From positions 270,858 to 334,857 of the forward strand of contig CAXVYS010000029.1 of assembly GCA_963422675.2 (NCBI GenBank): DNA of 64,000 nt, in the 5' to 3' direction. Of this stretch, positions 16,818 to 25,052 are shown piece by piece. Origin of the DNA: UBA4416 sp963422675 (GTDB taxonomy: Bacteria > Bacteroidota > Bacteroidia > B-17B0 > Aurantibacillaceae). The notes under the pieces are model-generated. The model did no database searches. It had not been told where the DNA came from and saw nothing but the letters and a program-made list of their open reading frames with translations. Both the position numbers and the translations under genes were made by a program. Position 1 is the stretch's first letter. Each line of letters starts with the position of its first letter.

Positions 16818-18302
16818 ATGAAACACTATCTTCTACTTACGTATCTTTTAATAACAACTAGTTCTGTTTTTGCGCAGGTTGACAAAAATTCTGAACTCTA
16901 CAGAACCATCCTTTCAAAAGACAGTTTACTGTTTACCGTTGGATTTAATACCTGCGATATAAAACAGTTTGATGTTTTATTAAGTGACAAGTTTGAGTTC
17001 TTTCATGATAAAGACAGTATATCTTACAAAAAAGAATTTTTATATAATTTGAGAAACGGCCTGTGTAAATCCCCCGGAACCTACCAATCAAGAAGAGAGT
17101 TAGTAAAGGAAAACAACGAGATTTATCCACTTTACAAAAACAAAGTGTTGTATGGTGCTATTCAATTGGGCACACATCAGTTCTATGAAACCATTGCCGG
17201 TAAAAAAGAAACATTTGCCGGCTCTGCAAAATTTACCCACGTATGGCTTTTAGAAAACGGAATTTGGAAATTAACGAAAAGTTTGAGTTACGACCATCAA
17301 AGTACCAAAGCTCTTAAAACACAAACTTCTTTTTTTGATAATGATGAAGCGATTGAAAAGTGGTTAACCGAAAACAAAGTGCCTGTATTGGGTATTGGAG
17401 TTATTAAAGATGGTAAGCTACAACACATAAAAACTTTCGGAGAATTGAAGAAAGGTGTAGCAGCGCCCTATAACACCCTGTTTAATGTGGCATCGCTAAC
17501 TAAGCCAGTAACCGCTATGGTAGCGTTGAAGTTAGTAAGTTTAGGCAAATGGAATTTAGATGAACCTGTCTATAAATATTGGACAGATCCGGATATTGCG
17601 AACGATCCTAAAAGTAAACTATTAACGACAAGGCATATTTTGAGTCATCAAACCGGCTTTGCTAATTGGCGTAGAACGAATGCAGATGGGAAATTACGTT
17701 TTGAATCTTCTCCTGGAACAAAATATCAATATTCGGGAGAAGGATTTGAATATTTAAGAAAAGCGTTAGAAACTAAATTCCATAAAACGTTAGATCAACT
17801 GGCCAATGAACTTATATTTACCCCTTTGCAAATGACAGATACCCGGTATTTTTGGGACAAGAAAACGGACAGTACACGGTTTGCAATTGGGTATGATACT
17901 AAAGGAAATACCTACGAAACCATAAAACATAAGACTGCAAATGCAGCAGACAATTTATTAACTACGCTTGAAGATTATGGGAGATTTTTGGTAAGCGTGA
18001 TGAATGGCGATGGCTTATCACAAAAAGTGTATGATGATATGGTATCGCATCAGGTTGAAACAAAAGCCGGAAAATATTTTGGACTTGGTTTTGAAATCTA
18101 TGACTTTGGAAACGGGGATTACGCTTTATCTCACGGCGGCGCAGACGAAGGGGTACAAACCATCGCCTTTGTATTTCCAAAAACAAAACAAGGGTTACTG
18201 ATTTTTACAAATGTGGATGATGGATATAAAGTGTATGAGAAATTACTTTCTCATTATTTAGGTACCTATGGGCAACAAATCATTGATATTGAAATGAAAT
18301 AG
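16818..18302 (+). CDS. Secreted beta-lactamase-fold serine hydrolase with N-terminal DUF4440 (NTF2-like) domain
   Basis: This 494-residue protein has a signal peptide (1-20, VFAQ). An NTF2/SnoaL-like DUF4440 domain follows (about 25-158, with FDVLLSDKFEFFHD and KFTHVWLLENGIWKLTKSLSYDHQ). Residues 172-480 form a class C beta-lactamase/penicillin-binding fold: SLTK at 226-229 (nucleophile Ser226), Tyr-Ser-Gly at 305-307 in the place of YxN, and HGGADEG as the third motif. Such proteins are usually D-aminopeptidases, esterases or peptidoglycan-related hydrolases, so antibiotic resistance should not be assumed. The DUF4440 module at the N-terminus may bind a small ligand. A stand-alone DUF4440 protein occurs at 49400-49825. 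The gene is monocistronic and convergent with ftsK. Confidence 0.85.
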   Translation: MKHYLLLTYLLITTSSVFAQVDKNSELYRTILSKDSLLFTVGFNTCDIKQFDVLLSDKFEFFHDKDSISYKKEFLYNLRNGLCKSPGTYQSRRELVKENNEIYPLYKNKVLYGAIQLGTHQFYETIAGKKETFAGSAKFTHVWLLENGIWKLTKSLSYDHQSTKALKTQTSFFDNDEAIEKWLTENKVPVLGIGVIKDGKLQHIKTFGELKKGVAAPYNTLFNVASLTKPVTAMVALKLVSLGKWNLDEPVYKYWTDPDIANDPKSKLLTTRHILSHQTGFANWRRTNADGKLRFESSPGTKYQYSGEGFEYLRKALETKFHKTLDQLANELIFTPLQMTDTRYFWDKKTDSTRFAIGYDTKGNTYETIKHKTANAADNLLTTLEDYGRFLVSVMNGDGLSQKVYDDMVSHQVETKAGKYFGLGFEIYDFGNGDYALSHGGADEGVQTIAFVFPKTKQGLLIFTNVDDGYKVYEKLLSHYLGTYGQQIIDIEMK

Positions 18303-18367
18303 TACTACGGTTAGTAGTATTAAAAAAGAAGTACAGTCTTATACAAGAGAAAGGATTAGCTTAAATC

Positions 18368-21049
18368 TTAGCTTTTAATACTCCGGATAATCTCATCTAA
18401 CTGAGCCATGTCTTTACATCGTACCTCGCGGGCTTTAGAGCCTTCAAACGGACCAATGATCCCTGCAGCTTCCAATTGATCCACAATACGGCCGGCCCGG
18501 TTATATCCTAATTTAAGTTTACGTTGTAAAAAAGAAGCAGAGCCCTGTTGAAACTGAACCACGAGTTTTGCAGCATCATCAAACATTTTATCACGTTCAC
18601 TTAAATCAATTTCTTCTTTTCCATCGCTTCCGTCTTCACCAACATATTCCGGCAATAAAAACGCAGAAGGGTACGCACGTTGAGAGCCAATAAACTCAGT
18701 TATTTTTTCTGCTTCCGGCGTATCCACAAACGCACATTGTATACGAATCAAATCATTACCGGTACTTAATAACATATCGCCTCTACCAATGAGTTGTTCA
18801 GCTCCTCCGGCATCTAAGATGGTACGTGAATCTATTTTACTGGTTACCCTAAAGGCAATACGGGCAGGGAAGTTGGCTTTAATGGTTCCAGTAATAATAT
18901 TTACAGACGGACGTTGTGTGGCAATAATAAGGTGAATCCCAATGGCTCGTGCCAGCTGTGCTAAACGGGCAATAGGCGTTTCTACTTCCTTACCTGCCGT
19001 CATAATTAAATCGGCAAACTCATCCACTACCAAAACAATGTAAGGTAAATATTTGTGGCCCTCGTTTGGATTTAACTTGCGGTTAATAAACTTGGCATTG
19101 TATTCTTTAATATTTCTTACCTGTGCATCCTGTAACAAGGCATAACGGTTATCCATTTCAATACACAGGGAATTTAAGGTGTGTATTACTTTGGTGTTAT
19201 CTGTAATGATGGCATCTTCAGAGTTTGGTAATTTAGCCAGGAAGTGACGTTCAATTTTATTGAATAAGGTTAACTCCACTTTTTTAGGATCAACCAATAC
19301 AAATTTAATTTGTGCAGGATGTTTTTTATAAAGTAACGAAACCAGGATTGCATTTAAACCAACTGATTTCCCTTGCCCTGTAGCACCTGCCATTAGCAAG
19401 TGAGGCATCTTGGCCAAATCAGCAATAAATATTTCGTTGTTAATCGTTTTCCCTAAGGCAATAGGTAAATCGTGTGTGGTGTTTTGAAATTTTTCGGAAG
19501 CAATGATATTACGCATCGGTACCATTTCGGGTGTTTGGTTTGGCACTTCAATACCAATGGTACCACGTCCCGGAATAGGTGCAATAATACGGATACCTAA
19601 GGCTGCTAAACTTAAGGCAATATCATCTTCCAGGTTCTTTATTTTAGAGATCCGTACACCTGCCGCAGGAACAATTTCGTAAAGGGTTACAGTTGGCCCA
19701 ACAGTTGCGGAAATTCTGTCGATTTCAATTCCGTAATTTTTTAAGGTGTTAATGATCCGGTCTTTATTGGCTACCAGCTCTTCGTTATTTACTTTTGCAT
19801 TGCCTGTTCCGTAATCAATTAAAAGTTCCGGACTCGGAAATTGATAATGTCCAAGGTCTAACGTAGGGTCATACTGGCCAAACTCTTCCACAAGCTGTGC
19901 CGCTTTTACTTCGTCATCCAAACTAATCGAATTTTGTTTGGGTTCTTCTTTCACAAACTCAGGAACTTTTACTATTTCATCGGCTCCTGGATTATTGATC
20001 TCGAAATCCAATGGTTTTTTTCCGGGTTCAACAGTTGGAATAACCGCAAGGTCTAAAGGAATCGTTTCTGTAGAGCCATTATTTAAAGGAGCTTTTACAA
20101 GTGGTTCTTCCAATGGTTCAGCATTGGTAGAAAGTACTTCAAAGTTTAATAAATCCGCTTCTTCTTCTTTGGTTAAAACAGGTTCCTGTGTTGTATCGTA
20201 TACGGTTGTCGCATTTGGATGGAGTACTTTTTCATCTTCCTCCTCATCATCTTCAATAATCGAATCATTATTAAAATTTGGAAGTACATCTTTGCTGATA
20301 TTGAAAGATAAATTAATGCTTAATACTAAAAATGCGAGCATACTAAATGCCAGTACTGCTAAAGTACCAATGTTACCAACGTAGTTAGCAAGTTGAATGT
20401 TTAAGATATATCCGTATCCACCACCAAGAAAAAATAATTTATCATTAAAAAAGTAGGCAAGCGTCAGGCTTGTCCACACCATGATAAAAATCCATTTAGC
20501 GGTAAATGAAGAAGGTTTGGTTATTTTTTTATTCAGTATTTTTTGTAAACCATAAATAACCAATACAGGCACCAGGATAAAGGAAGATACGCCAAACCAC
20601 TTGTACATGAATAGATGAGAAACAAGTGCCCCAAACTTTCCAAGCCAGTTTACGACTTTCGTATCTATGGAAAATAATTCGCCTAAAGGACCCATTACTT
20701 TGTCCTGGTCTTTATCCCATGTAAAGACGTAAGAGAGTAGGGCAATGAATAAATAAATACCTGCCAGGATCAATAATAAACCGATGAGTTTTTGTACGCG
20801 TTCATCTCTGTACAGGGTAACTGTTTTATTCCAGCGATCTAATACAGATGCTTTAGCATCGGAGATAGAGTTAGTGGATGGCGGTTTTTTATCAGCAACA
20901 GTAGTAGCTGCAGCCTTTTTATTTGTTTTTGATTTATTTTTGGACGATGACTGGTGAGTTTCTTCAATATCGTTTTTATCAATAACAGGTTCTGCTGCCG
21001 GAGTTTCTTCAACAGCTTTTTCTCTGAATTTATTTTTGGTTGTTGCCAT
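18368..21049 (-). CDS. ftsK: FtsK/SpoIIIE family DNA translocase
   Basis: This 893-residue protein has a charged N-terminus (1-95), four membrane segments (about 90-250) and an acidic Pro/Glu-rich linker (about 255-400). The motor follows, with an alpha domain (NYGIEIDRISATVGPTVTLYEI) and a RecA-like beta domain: Walker A GATGQGKS, Walker B YIVLVVDEFADL, then TQRPSVNIITGTIKANFPARIAFRV. The C-terminal gamma winged helix (SFLQRKLKLGYNRAGRIVDQLEAAGIIGP) reads KOPS-type polar sequences in characterised homologues. FtsK pumps the chromosome termini through the division septum and activates dimer resolution by XerCD. The linker is short, as usual in Bacteroidota. It is followed on the same strand by mtaB, but a separate small gene lies upstream. 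Confidence 0.97.
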   Translation of the reverse strand: MATTKNKFREKAVEETPAAEPVIDKNDIEETHQSSSKNKSKTNKKAAATTVADKKPPSTNSISDAKASVLDRWNKTVTLYRDERVQKLIGLLLILAGIYLFIALLSYVFTWDKDQDKVMGPLGELFSIDTKVVNWLGKFGALVSHLFMYKWFGVSSFILVPVLVIYGLQKILNKKITKPSSFTAKWIFIMVWTSLTLAYFFNDKLFFLGGGYGYILNIQLANYVGNIGTLAVLAFSMLAFLVLSINLSFNISKDVLPNFNNDSIIEDDEEEDEKVLHPNATTVYDTTQEPVLTKEEEADLLNFEVLSTNAEPLEEPLVKAPLNNGSTETIPLDLAVIPTVEPGKKPLDFEINNPGADEIVKVPEFVKEEPKQNSISLDDEVKAAQLVEEFGQYDPTLDLGHYQFPSPELLIDYGTGNAKVNNEELVANKDRIINTLKNYGIEIDRISATVGPTVTLYEIVPAAGVRISKIKNLEDDIALSLAALGIRIIAPIPGRGTIGIEVPNQTPEMVPMRNIIASEKFQNTTHDLPIALGKTINNEIFIADLAKMPHLLMAGATGQGKSVGLNAILVSLLYKKHPAQIKFVLVDPKKVELTLFNKIERHFLAKLPNSEDAIITDNTKVIHTLNSLCIEMDNRYALLQDAQVRNIKEYNAKFINRKLNPNEGHKYLPYIVLVVDEFADLIMTAGKEVETPIARLAQLARAIGIHLIIATQRPSVNIITGTIKANFPARIAFRVTSKIDSRTILDAGGAEQLIGRGDMLLSTGNDLIRIQCAFVDTPEAEKITEFIGSQRAYPSAFLLPEYVGEDGSDGKEEIDLSERDKMFDDAAKLVVQFQQGSASFLQRKLKLGYNRAGRIVDQLEAAGIIGPFEGSKAREVRCKDMAQLDEIIRSIKS

Positions 21050-21138
21050 GGGTAATAGTTACTAAAAATAAGCCCGGAACAGCCAAATTGACGGAGAATC
21101 GGTAAATGTTTTAAACGTTACAATGTTTAGAAACTCAG

Positions 21139-21354
21139 CTATTTAGAAAGCCATTTCCCAAACAGTTTTTGGAGGAGAGGAATAAGCACAAATACCATCA
21201 AAGGCACCACGATTAGAGTAAGAATCAGGGTTCTTAAAGGAATGATGCTTATTTTAAGAAGCTGATTGCCAAATACGGTAAACAGAAAGGTAATGGTTGG
21301 GTAGATAGCGATCCAGATAATGATGGCCATTTTCCATTTTTTGGGAGGAGTCAT
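21139..21354 (-). CDS. Small two-span membrane protein of unknown function
   Basis: This 71-residue protein has a basic start (MTPPKKWKM), a first membrane segment (about 9-28, with the motif WIAIYPTITFLF), a polar turn (LLKISIIPLRTL) and a second segment (about 42-60), ending in a basic tail (LFGKWLSK). The W-x-AIYP...PLRTL..T..VVPLM pattern recurs in small bacterial membrane proteins and in membrane tails attached to antibiotic-biosynthesis-monooxygenase-like domains, so I believe it is real despite its size. It sits between mtaB and ftsK on the same strand. Function unknown. Confidence 0.65.
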   Translation of the reverse strand: MTPPKKWKMAIIIWIAIYPTITFLFTVFGNQLLKISIIPLRTLILTLIVVPLMVFVLIPLLQKLFGKWLSK

Positions 21355-21410
21355 AAATACAAATTATGTTTTAGGGGGCAGTTTAATCAATTGTAAGGCG
21401 GTATTTGTTC

Positions 21411-22757
21411 CTAGTGTGAGTGCTCCACACAAAGTTCTGCATTTACCAGGCCATCTTCATTAATTTCTTTGGCAGTTATTGAAACTACTTTATTTACCAG
21501 GGCTTCATCAAAGGGGTAAGCTACTTTAATATAATTTTCGGTGAAACCATACATGGCCCCGTTTTTATTTTCGTGTTCAAATAATACGGTAAATTCTTTA
21601 TTCAGGTGTTGCTCGTAAAATTGTCGTAGCTTTTTTGCAGATAAGATCCGAAGCATTTTATTACGTCGTTTCCGTTCTGCAATGTCTACTTTACCTGTTA
21701 ATGAGATCGCTTCGGTATTGTCGCGTTCGCTATAGGTAAATACGTGTAAATAAGATACATCCAAGGAATTGATAAAATTATAGGTGTCTGTAAAATGCTC
21801 TGTGGTTTCGCCGGGGAAACCAACAATCACATCTACACCAATACAACACTCCGGCATTAAGGATTTTATTTTAGCTACACGTTCCTGGTAAAGTTCACGT
21901 TTGTAACGGCGTTTCATGTTACCTAAAATTTCGTTGTTCCCGCTTTGTAAAGGAATATGAAAATGAGGAACAAAACGTTTTGAATTTGCTACAAATTCAA
22001 TCACTTCATCTTTTAATAAATTAGGTTCAATCGAAGAAATACGAATTCGTTCAATGCCTTCAATGGTATCCAGCTCTTTAATGAGATCAAGGAAGGTATA
22101 TTCTTTTCGTTTTTTAGTGTCCTTATCAATATCAATTCCATAACCAAAATCGCCCAGGTTTACACCGGTTAACACAATTTCTTTCACACCGCTTTCGGCA
22201 ATACGTTTCGCATTGGCAAGAGCATTTTCAATGGTATCGCTGCGGCTTTTACCACGGGCTAAAGGAATGGTACAAAAGGTACAGCTATAATCACAACCGT
22301 CCTGCACCTTCAAAAAAGAACGCGTTCTGTCGCCTACAGAAAAGGAATCTACAAACGTATTTACTTCGGAGATCTCACAATTGTGTATTTCGGTATGAAC
22401 ATTTTTACCGGAAAAATGAATATAGTTCAGTAATTTGAATTTTTCAGAGGCACCTAATACGACATCAACCCCTTCGATGTTCGAAATTTCATCGGGCTTC
22501 AATTGTGCATAACAGCCTACTACGGCAATAAATGTATCAGGATTTTTAGCTAAAGCAGATTTTACAATTTGCTTACATTCTTTATCCGCATTTTCCGTTA
22601 CGGAGCAGGTATTAATAACGCATACGTCCGCTCCCTGGTCAAAAGCAATTTTCTGAAAACCTTTTTCCTGCATTAAACGGGCAATGGTAGAAGTTTCTGA
22701 AAAATTAAGCTTACAACCTAATGTATGAAATGAAACGGTTTTTCCTGCGAATGACAT
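21411..22757 (-). CDS. mtaB: tRNA (t6A37) methylthiotransferase MtaB
   Basis: This 448-residue protein has three domains: an N-terminal UPF0004 domain with cluster cysteines (SFHTLGCKLN, INTCSVTENAD, VVGCYAQLKP), a radical-SAM core with CDYSCTFCTIP (CxxxCxxC) and GVNLGDFG, and a C-terminal TRAM-like segment. The enzyme inserts a methylthio group into the t6A base at position 37 of tRNAs reading ANN codons, using two iron-sulfur clusters and SAM. The TVSFHTLGCKLN start and length match MtaB rather than MiaB or RimO. The substrate t6A depends on Sua5/YrdC-type enzymes; a YciO-like relative is at 2258-2881. Confidence 0.95.
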   Translation of the reverse strand: MSFAGKTVSFHTLGCKLNFSETSTIARLMQEKGFQKIAFDQGADVCVINTCSVTENADKECKQIVKSALAKNPDTFIAVVGCYAQLKPDEISNIEGVDVVLGASEKFKLLNYIHFSGKNVHTEIHNCEISEVNTFVDSFSVGDRTRSFLKVQDGCDYSCTFCTIPLARGKSRSDTIENALANAKRIAESGVKEIVLTGVNLGDFGYGIDIDKDTKKRKEYTFLDLIKELDTIEGIERIRISSIEPNLLKDEVIEFVANSKRFVPHFHIPLQSGNNEILGNMKRRYKRELYQERVAKIKSLMPECCIGVDVIVGFPGETTEHFTDTYNFINSLDVSYLHVFTYSERDNTEAISLTGKVDIAERKRRNKMLRILSAKKLRQFYEQHLNKEFTVLFEHENKNGAMYGFTENYIKVAYPFDEALVNKVVSITAKEINEDGLVNAELCVEHSH

Positions 22758-22828
22758 GGCGCAAAGATAAGATATTCTTCTGATTTAAGAGTAGCCTGAA
22801 CATAGGTTTTTGAGATTTAACAAGGGCA

Positions 22829-22995
22829 GCTTAGAACCTTTATAAATAGCACGCAGACGAGAAATGATGCGACTATATTGAGTATTTTTACGGACATTAG
22901 ATCAAAAATAATGTCAAAAACTAAATTTACAATTAATACCAATGGTTCGGTTAGAGGGAGATTTAGAAATAGTAGATAAAAGTGGAAATTACTAA
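22829..22995 (+). pseudogene. Broken, truncated copy of the CDGSH iron-sulfur gene with its upstream region
   Basis: GCTTAGAACCTTTATAAATA at 22829-22848 is identical to 24498-24517 upstream of the intact CDGSH gene. Both copies then have a related spacer (ATTGAGTA followed by Ts) and an ATG: here at 22911, reading MSKTKFTINTNGSV against MSKTKITINNNGSV. A 5-bp deletion just after this breaks the frame. In the shifted frame the sequence continues EGDLEIVDKSGNY (intact: EGDFEIVDKNGNAY) and then stops at 22993-22995. The whole Cys/His cluster-binding half is missing, so no CDGSH protein can be made. I read it as a decayed duplicate. Confidence 0.85.
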
Positions 22996-23038
22996 ATGAA
23001 CAATCTGTCGGATTAATGAATTCTATAATATTCTGGAA

Positions 23039-23647
23039 ATGAAAAAACAGTATGTGTTGCTCCTTATTTTTATCCTTGTTTTAATATGGTCTGCTATTAA
23101 CCCACACGATTATTTTACCTGGTTTTTGGAAATATTTCCGGCCCTGATCGCTTTTGTGATTCTCCTGCTTACTTACAAAAATTTTAAATTCACAGATATT
23201 GCTTATACATTAATATTGATTCATTGTATTATTTTGTGTGTAGGTGGGAAATATACTTATGCTGAGGTGCCTTTGTTTGACTGGATTAAAGAGCATTTTA
23301 ATCAGAGTCGCAATAATTATGATAAAGTAGGACACATCGCACAAGGTTTTGTTCCTGCTATTATTATTCGTGAAATCTTTATCAGGAAACAGATCGTGAA
23401 AAAAGGAAATTGGTTATTTGTGATCACTCTTTTCTTTTGCGTTGGTATTAGTGCCATGTATGAGCTATTGGAATGGCTGGTAGCGGAGCTAAGTGGTGAA
23501 GGAGCAGATGCGTTTCTTGGTACACAAGGCTATGCCTGGGATACACAATCGGATATGTTATGCGCGATGGTAGGAGCTATCACTTCTTTACTTTTACTTT
23601 CGAGGTGGCATAACACACAAATAGCCAGATTAGGCGATAGAAATTAA
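23039..23647 (+). CDS. DUF2238 family (YjdF-like) inner membrane protein
   Basis: This 202-residue protein has about six hydrophobic segments. The family hallmarks are GGKYTYAEVPLFDWIKEHFNQSRNNYDKVGHIAQGFVPA (charged, His-containing loop), then ISAMYELLEWLVAELSGEGADAFLGTQGYAWDTQSDMLCAMVGA. Conserved Tyr, Asp, His, Glu and Asp residues lie within or beside membrane segments, which hints at a metal- or proton-related role, but the function of DUF2238/YjdF is not established. It lies between the broken CDGSH copy and the secreted unknown gene at 23745, with no clear promoter visible. Confidence 0.88.
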   Translation: MKKQYVLLLIFILVLIWSAINPHDYFTWFLEIFPALIAFVILLLTYKNFKFTDIAYTLILIHCIILCVGGKYTYAEVPLFDWIKEHFNQSRNNYDKVGHIAQGFVPAIIIREIFIRKQIVKKGNWLFVITLFFCVGISAMYELLEWLVAELSGEGADAFLGTQGYAWDTQSDMLCAMVGAITSLLLLSRWHNTQIARLGDRN

Positions 23648-23744
23648 CAATTTGGCGTGCGTTTATGTATGTTAAAAGTAATGTAAAGATTGGGTTTTCT
23701 TGTTTTTTTGTATACTTTTCGATAAACTAAACTCCCCCCTTCAT

Positions 23745-24437
23745 ATGAAAAAACAACTACATTCCTTTCTGATTTTATTTGGTTCCCTGTTTTTCTTTTC
23801 AACGTTAACTGCACAAGATACTATTGTAAAAACCAATGGCGATGTCATTCCTGCAAAAATTACAGAAGTTGGTACCAATGCATTAACCTATAAAAAATGG
23901 GATAATGTGGACGGCCCAAATTTTGTGGATTTTAAAACAGACATCGTTTACATCAGGTATAGTAATGGACAAAAGCAGGTGTTTAATGATAAAGTATCTG
24001 AGATCAATTCGGTGAAAGCTCCTAAAGCAACCGGCATTGAAAATACCACCGGTAAAAACAGAATAGAATTTATGAATAAAAAATATACCCTGAACGGACA
24101 AAAAATTGGTCGTAGAGATGTTGACCGATTATTAAGTAAATCAACGAATCCTGCTGTTAAGATTTCGTTTAAAACAGCTAAGACAACTAAAACCATTCAA
24201 AAAATTATTGGCATTACATCTATTCCAAGTACTATTGCCGGAGGCTTTGCCACCATTTCTACATCGGCGGCGGCTATTCATGATTCAAAGCATGGGCCGG
24301 TAGGAGTGGGTTCCATTACTAACCTGGCGACGAGTTTCGTAGGAATGCTTGCTTTACCTATAACCAACAAAATTTTAAAGAACAGAAGAGATAAATTGTA
24401 TGACAGAACAATTGATTTGTATAACGTGACAAATTAA
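23745..24437 (+). CDS. Secreted protein of unknown function
   Basis: I chose the ATG at 23745, where a clean signal peptide begins (MKKQLHSFLILFGSLFFFSTLTAQ); an in-frame ATG at 23700 would put 15 unrelated residues before it. The mature N-terminus (DTIVKTNGDVIPAKITEVGTNALTYKKW...DIVYIRYSNGQKQVF) is a short beta domain widespread in Bacteroidota secreted proteins. A basic stretch follows, then a glycine/alanine/isoleucine-rich hydrophobic region (IIGITSIPSTIAGGFATISTSAAAI and VGSITNLATSFVGMLALPI) that may insert in or lie along a membrane. It ends in a basic tail. Function unknown. Part of this gene seems duplicated downstream at 24857-24916. Confidence 0.75.
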   Translation: MKKQLHSFLILFGSLFFFSTLTAQDTIVKTNGDVIPAKITEVGTNALTYKKWDNVDGPNFVDFKTDIVYIRYSNGQKQVFNDKVSEINSVKAPKATGIENTTGKNRIEFMNKKYTLNGQKIGRRDVDRLLSKSTNPAVKISFKTAKTTKTIQKIIGITSIPSTIAGGFATISTSAAAIHDSKHGPVGVGSITNLATSFVGMLALPITNKILKNRRDKLYDRTIDLYNVTN

Positions 24438-24454
24438 AACCATGTGTAATTTGT

Positions 24455-24486
24455 AAAAGCCTTCCTGTTATTACAGGAAGGCTTTT
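24455..24486 (+). terminator. Rho-independent terminator
   Basis: A perfect inverted repeat AAAAGCCTTCCTGT / ACAGGAAGGCTTTT with a 4-base loop sits 17 bp after the stop at 24437. Confidence 0.85.
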
Positions 24487-24575
24487 TGATGGATTAAGCT
24501 TAGAACCTTTATAAATAAAGGAAGTATGTGAGCCGTTAGGATGAAATTGAGTACTTTTAAAAAAATAAAAATTAT

Positions 24576-24797
24576 ATGTCAAAAACAAAGATCACTATTA
24601 ATAATAACGGTTCTGTTCGCCTGGAAGGTGATTTTGAAATTGTAGATAAAAACGGTAACGCTTATGGCCTGGGAGGAAGAGAGATCGTGTCTTTATGCCG
24701 TTGCGGACTTTCAAAAAATAAACCTTTTTGCGATGGCTCGCACAACGGGCATTTTGAGCATGAAGCGGTAGCTTTTGTTCTGCCTCCAAAAAAATAA
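24576..24797 (+). CDS. CDGSH-type iron-sulfur domain protein
   Basis: This 73-residue protein ends in the CDGSH motif: CRCGLSKNKPFCDGSHNGH, that is C-x-C-x2-S-x3-P-x-C-D-G-S-H, whose three Cys and one His bind a redox-active 2Fe-2S cluster (mitoNEET-like). The N-terminal 35 residues (MSKTKITINNNGSVRLEGDFEIVDKNG) form a short beta arm typical of bacterial single-CDGSH proteins. It is cytosolic; proposed roles are electron transfer or cluster storage. It has its own leader after a terminator. A broken copy lies 1.7 kb upstream at 22829-22995. Confidence 0.93.
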   Translation: MSKTKITINNNGSVRLEGDFEIVDKNGNAYGLGGREIVSLCRCGLSKNKPFCDGSHNGHFEHEAVAFVLPPKK

Positions 24798-24856
24798 GCG
24801 GTTCAATTTATATTGTACTCCTGATCTTTTGGTTTCCTTCCAGAGTAGTAACAGCT

Positions 24857-24916
24857 ATCATTGGTATTACGTCCACTCCGGGGGCTATTAAAGGGGAAAT
24901 CGCAACTCTTTCTGTA
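24857..24916 (+). pseudogene. Probable remnant of a second copy of the secreted gene at 23745-24437
   Basis: Read from 24857, the sequence gives IIGITSTPGAIKGEIATLSV, which resembles IIGITSIPSTIAGGFATIST encoded at 24204-24263 (12 of 20 residues and, by eye, 38 of 60 bases identical, many differences at third codon positions). No start, signal peptide or continuation is found, and the flanks do not align. Together with the broken CDGSH copy it suggests decay of a duplicated gene pair. The match is short, so this is tentative. Confidence 0.45.
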
Positions 24917-24963
24917 CAACTCAAATGGCCTAATTTCCATAAATCTTGGGTTAAACAAATCAT

Positions 24964-24997
24964 AAAAAAGACCTTGTTAATTAACAAGGTCTTTTTT
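24964..24997. terminator. Bidirectional terminator between the CDGSH and S46 peptidase genes
   Basis: A perfect palindrome, AAAAAAGACCTTGTTAA followed directly by TTAACAAGGTCTTTTTT, lies between convergent genes. It has an A-run on one side and a T-run on the other, so it can end transcription from both directions. Confidence 0.88.
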
Positions 24998-25052
24998 ATA
25001 GGAATATTTGTGATTATTTTAAACCGGCAATCGGTTTGGTATTCTCTGTCAA

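Noticed and set aside
16818..18302. Antibiotic-resistance beta-lactamase
   Set aside because: The motifs (SLTK, YSG, HGG) fit the broad serine hydrolase family and do not indicate resistance.
18303..18319. TACTAC / GTAGTA hairpin after the beta-lactamase-fold gene
   Set aside because: Only six base pairs and followed by As rather than Ts on the plus strand.
19938..20384. Plus-strand Ser-rich open frame of 148 codons inside ftsK
   Set aside because: Antisense to the acidic linker of FtsK; its Ser/Phe bias simply mirrors the Glu/Lys codons of the real gene.
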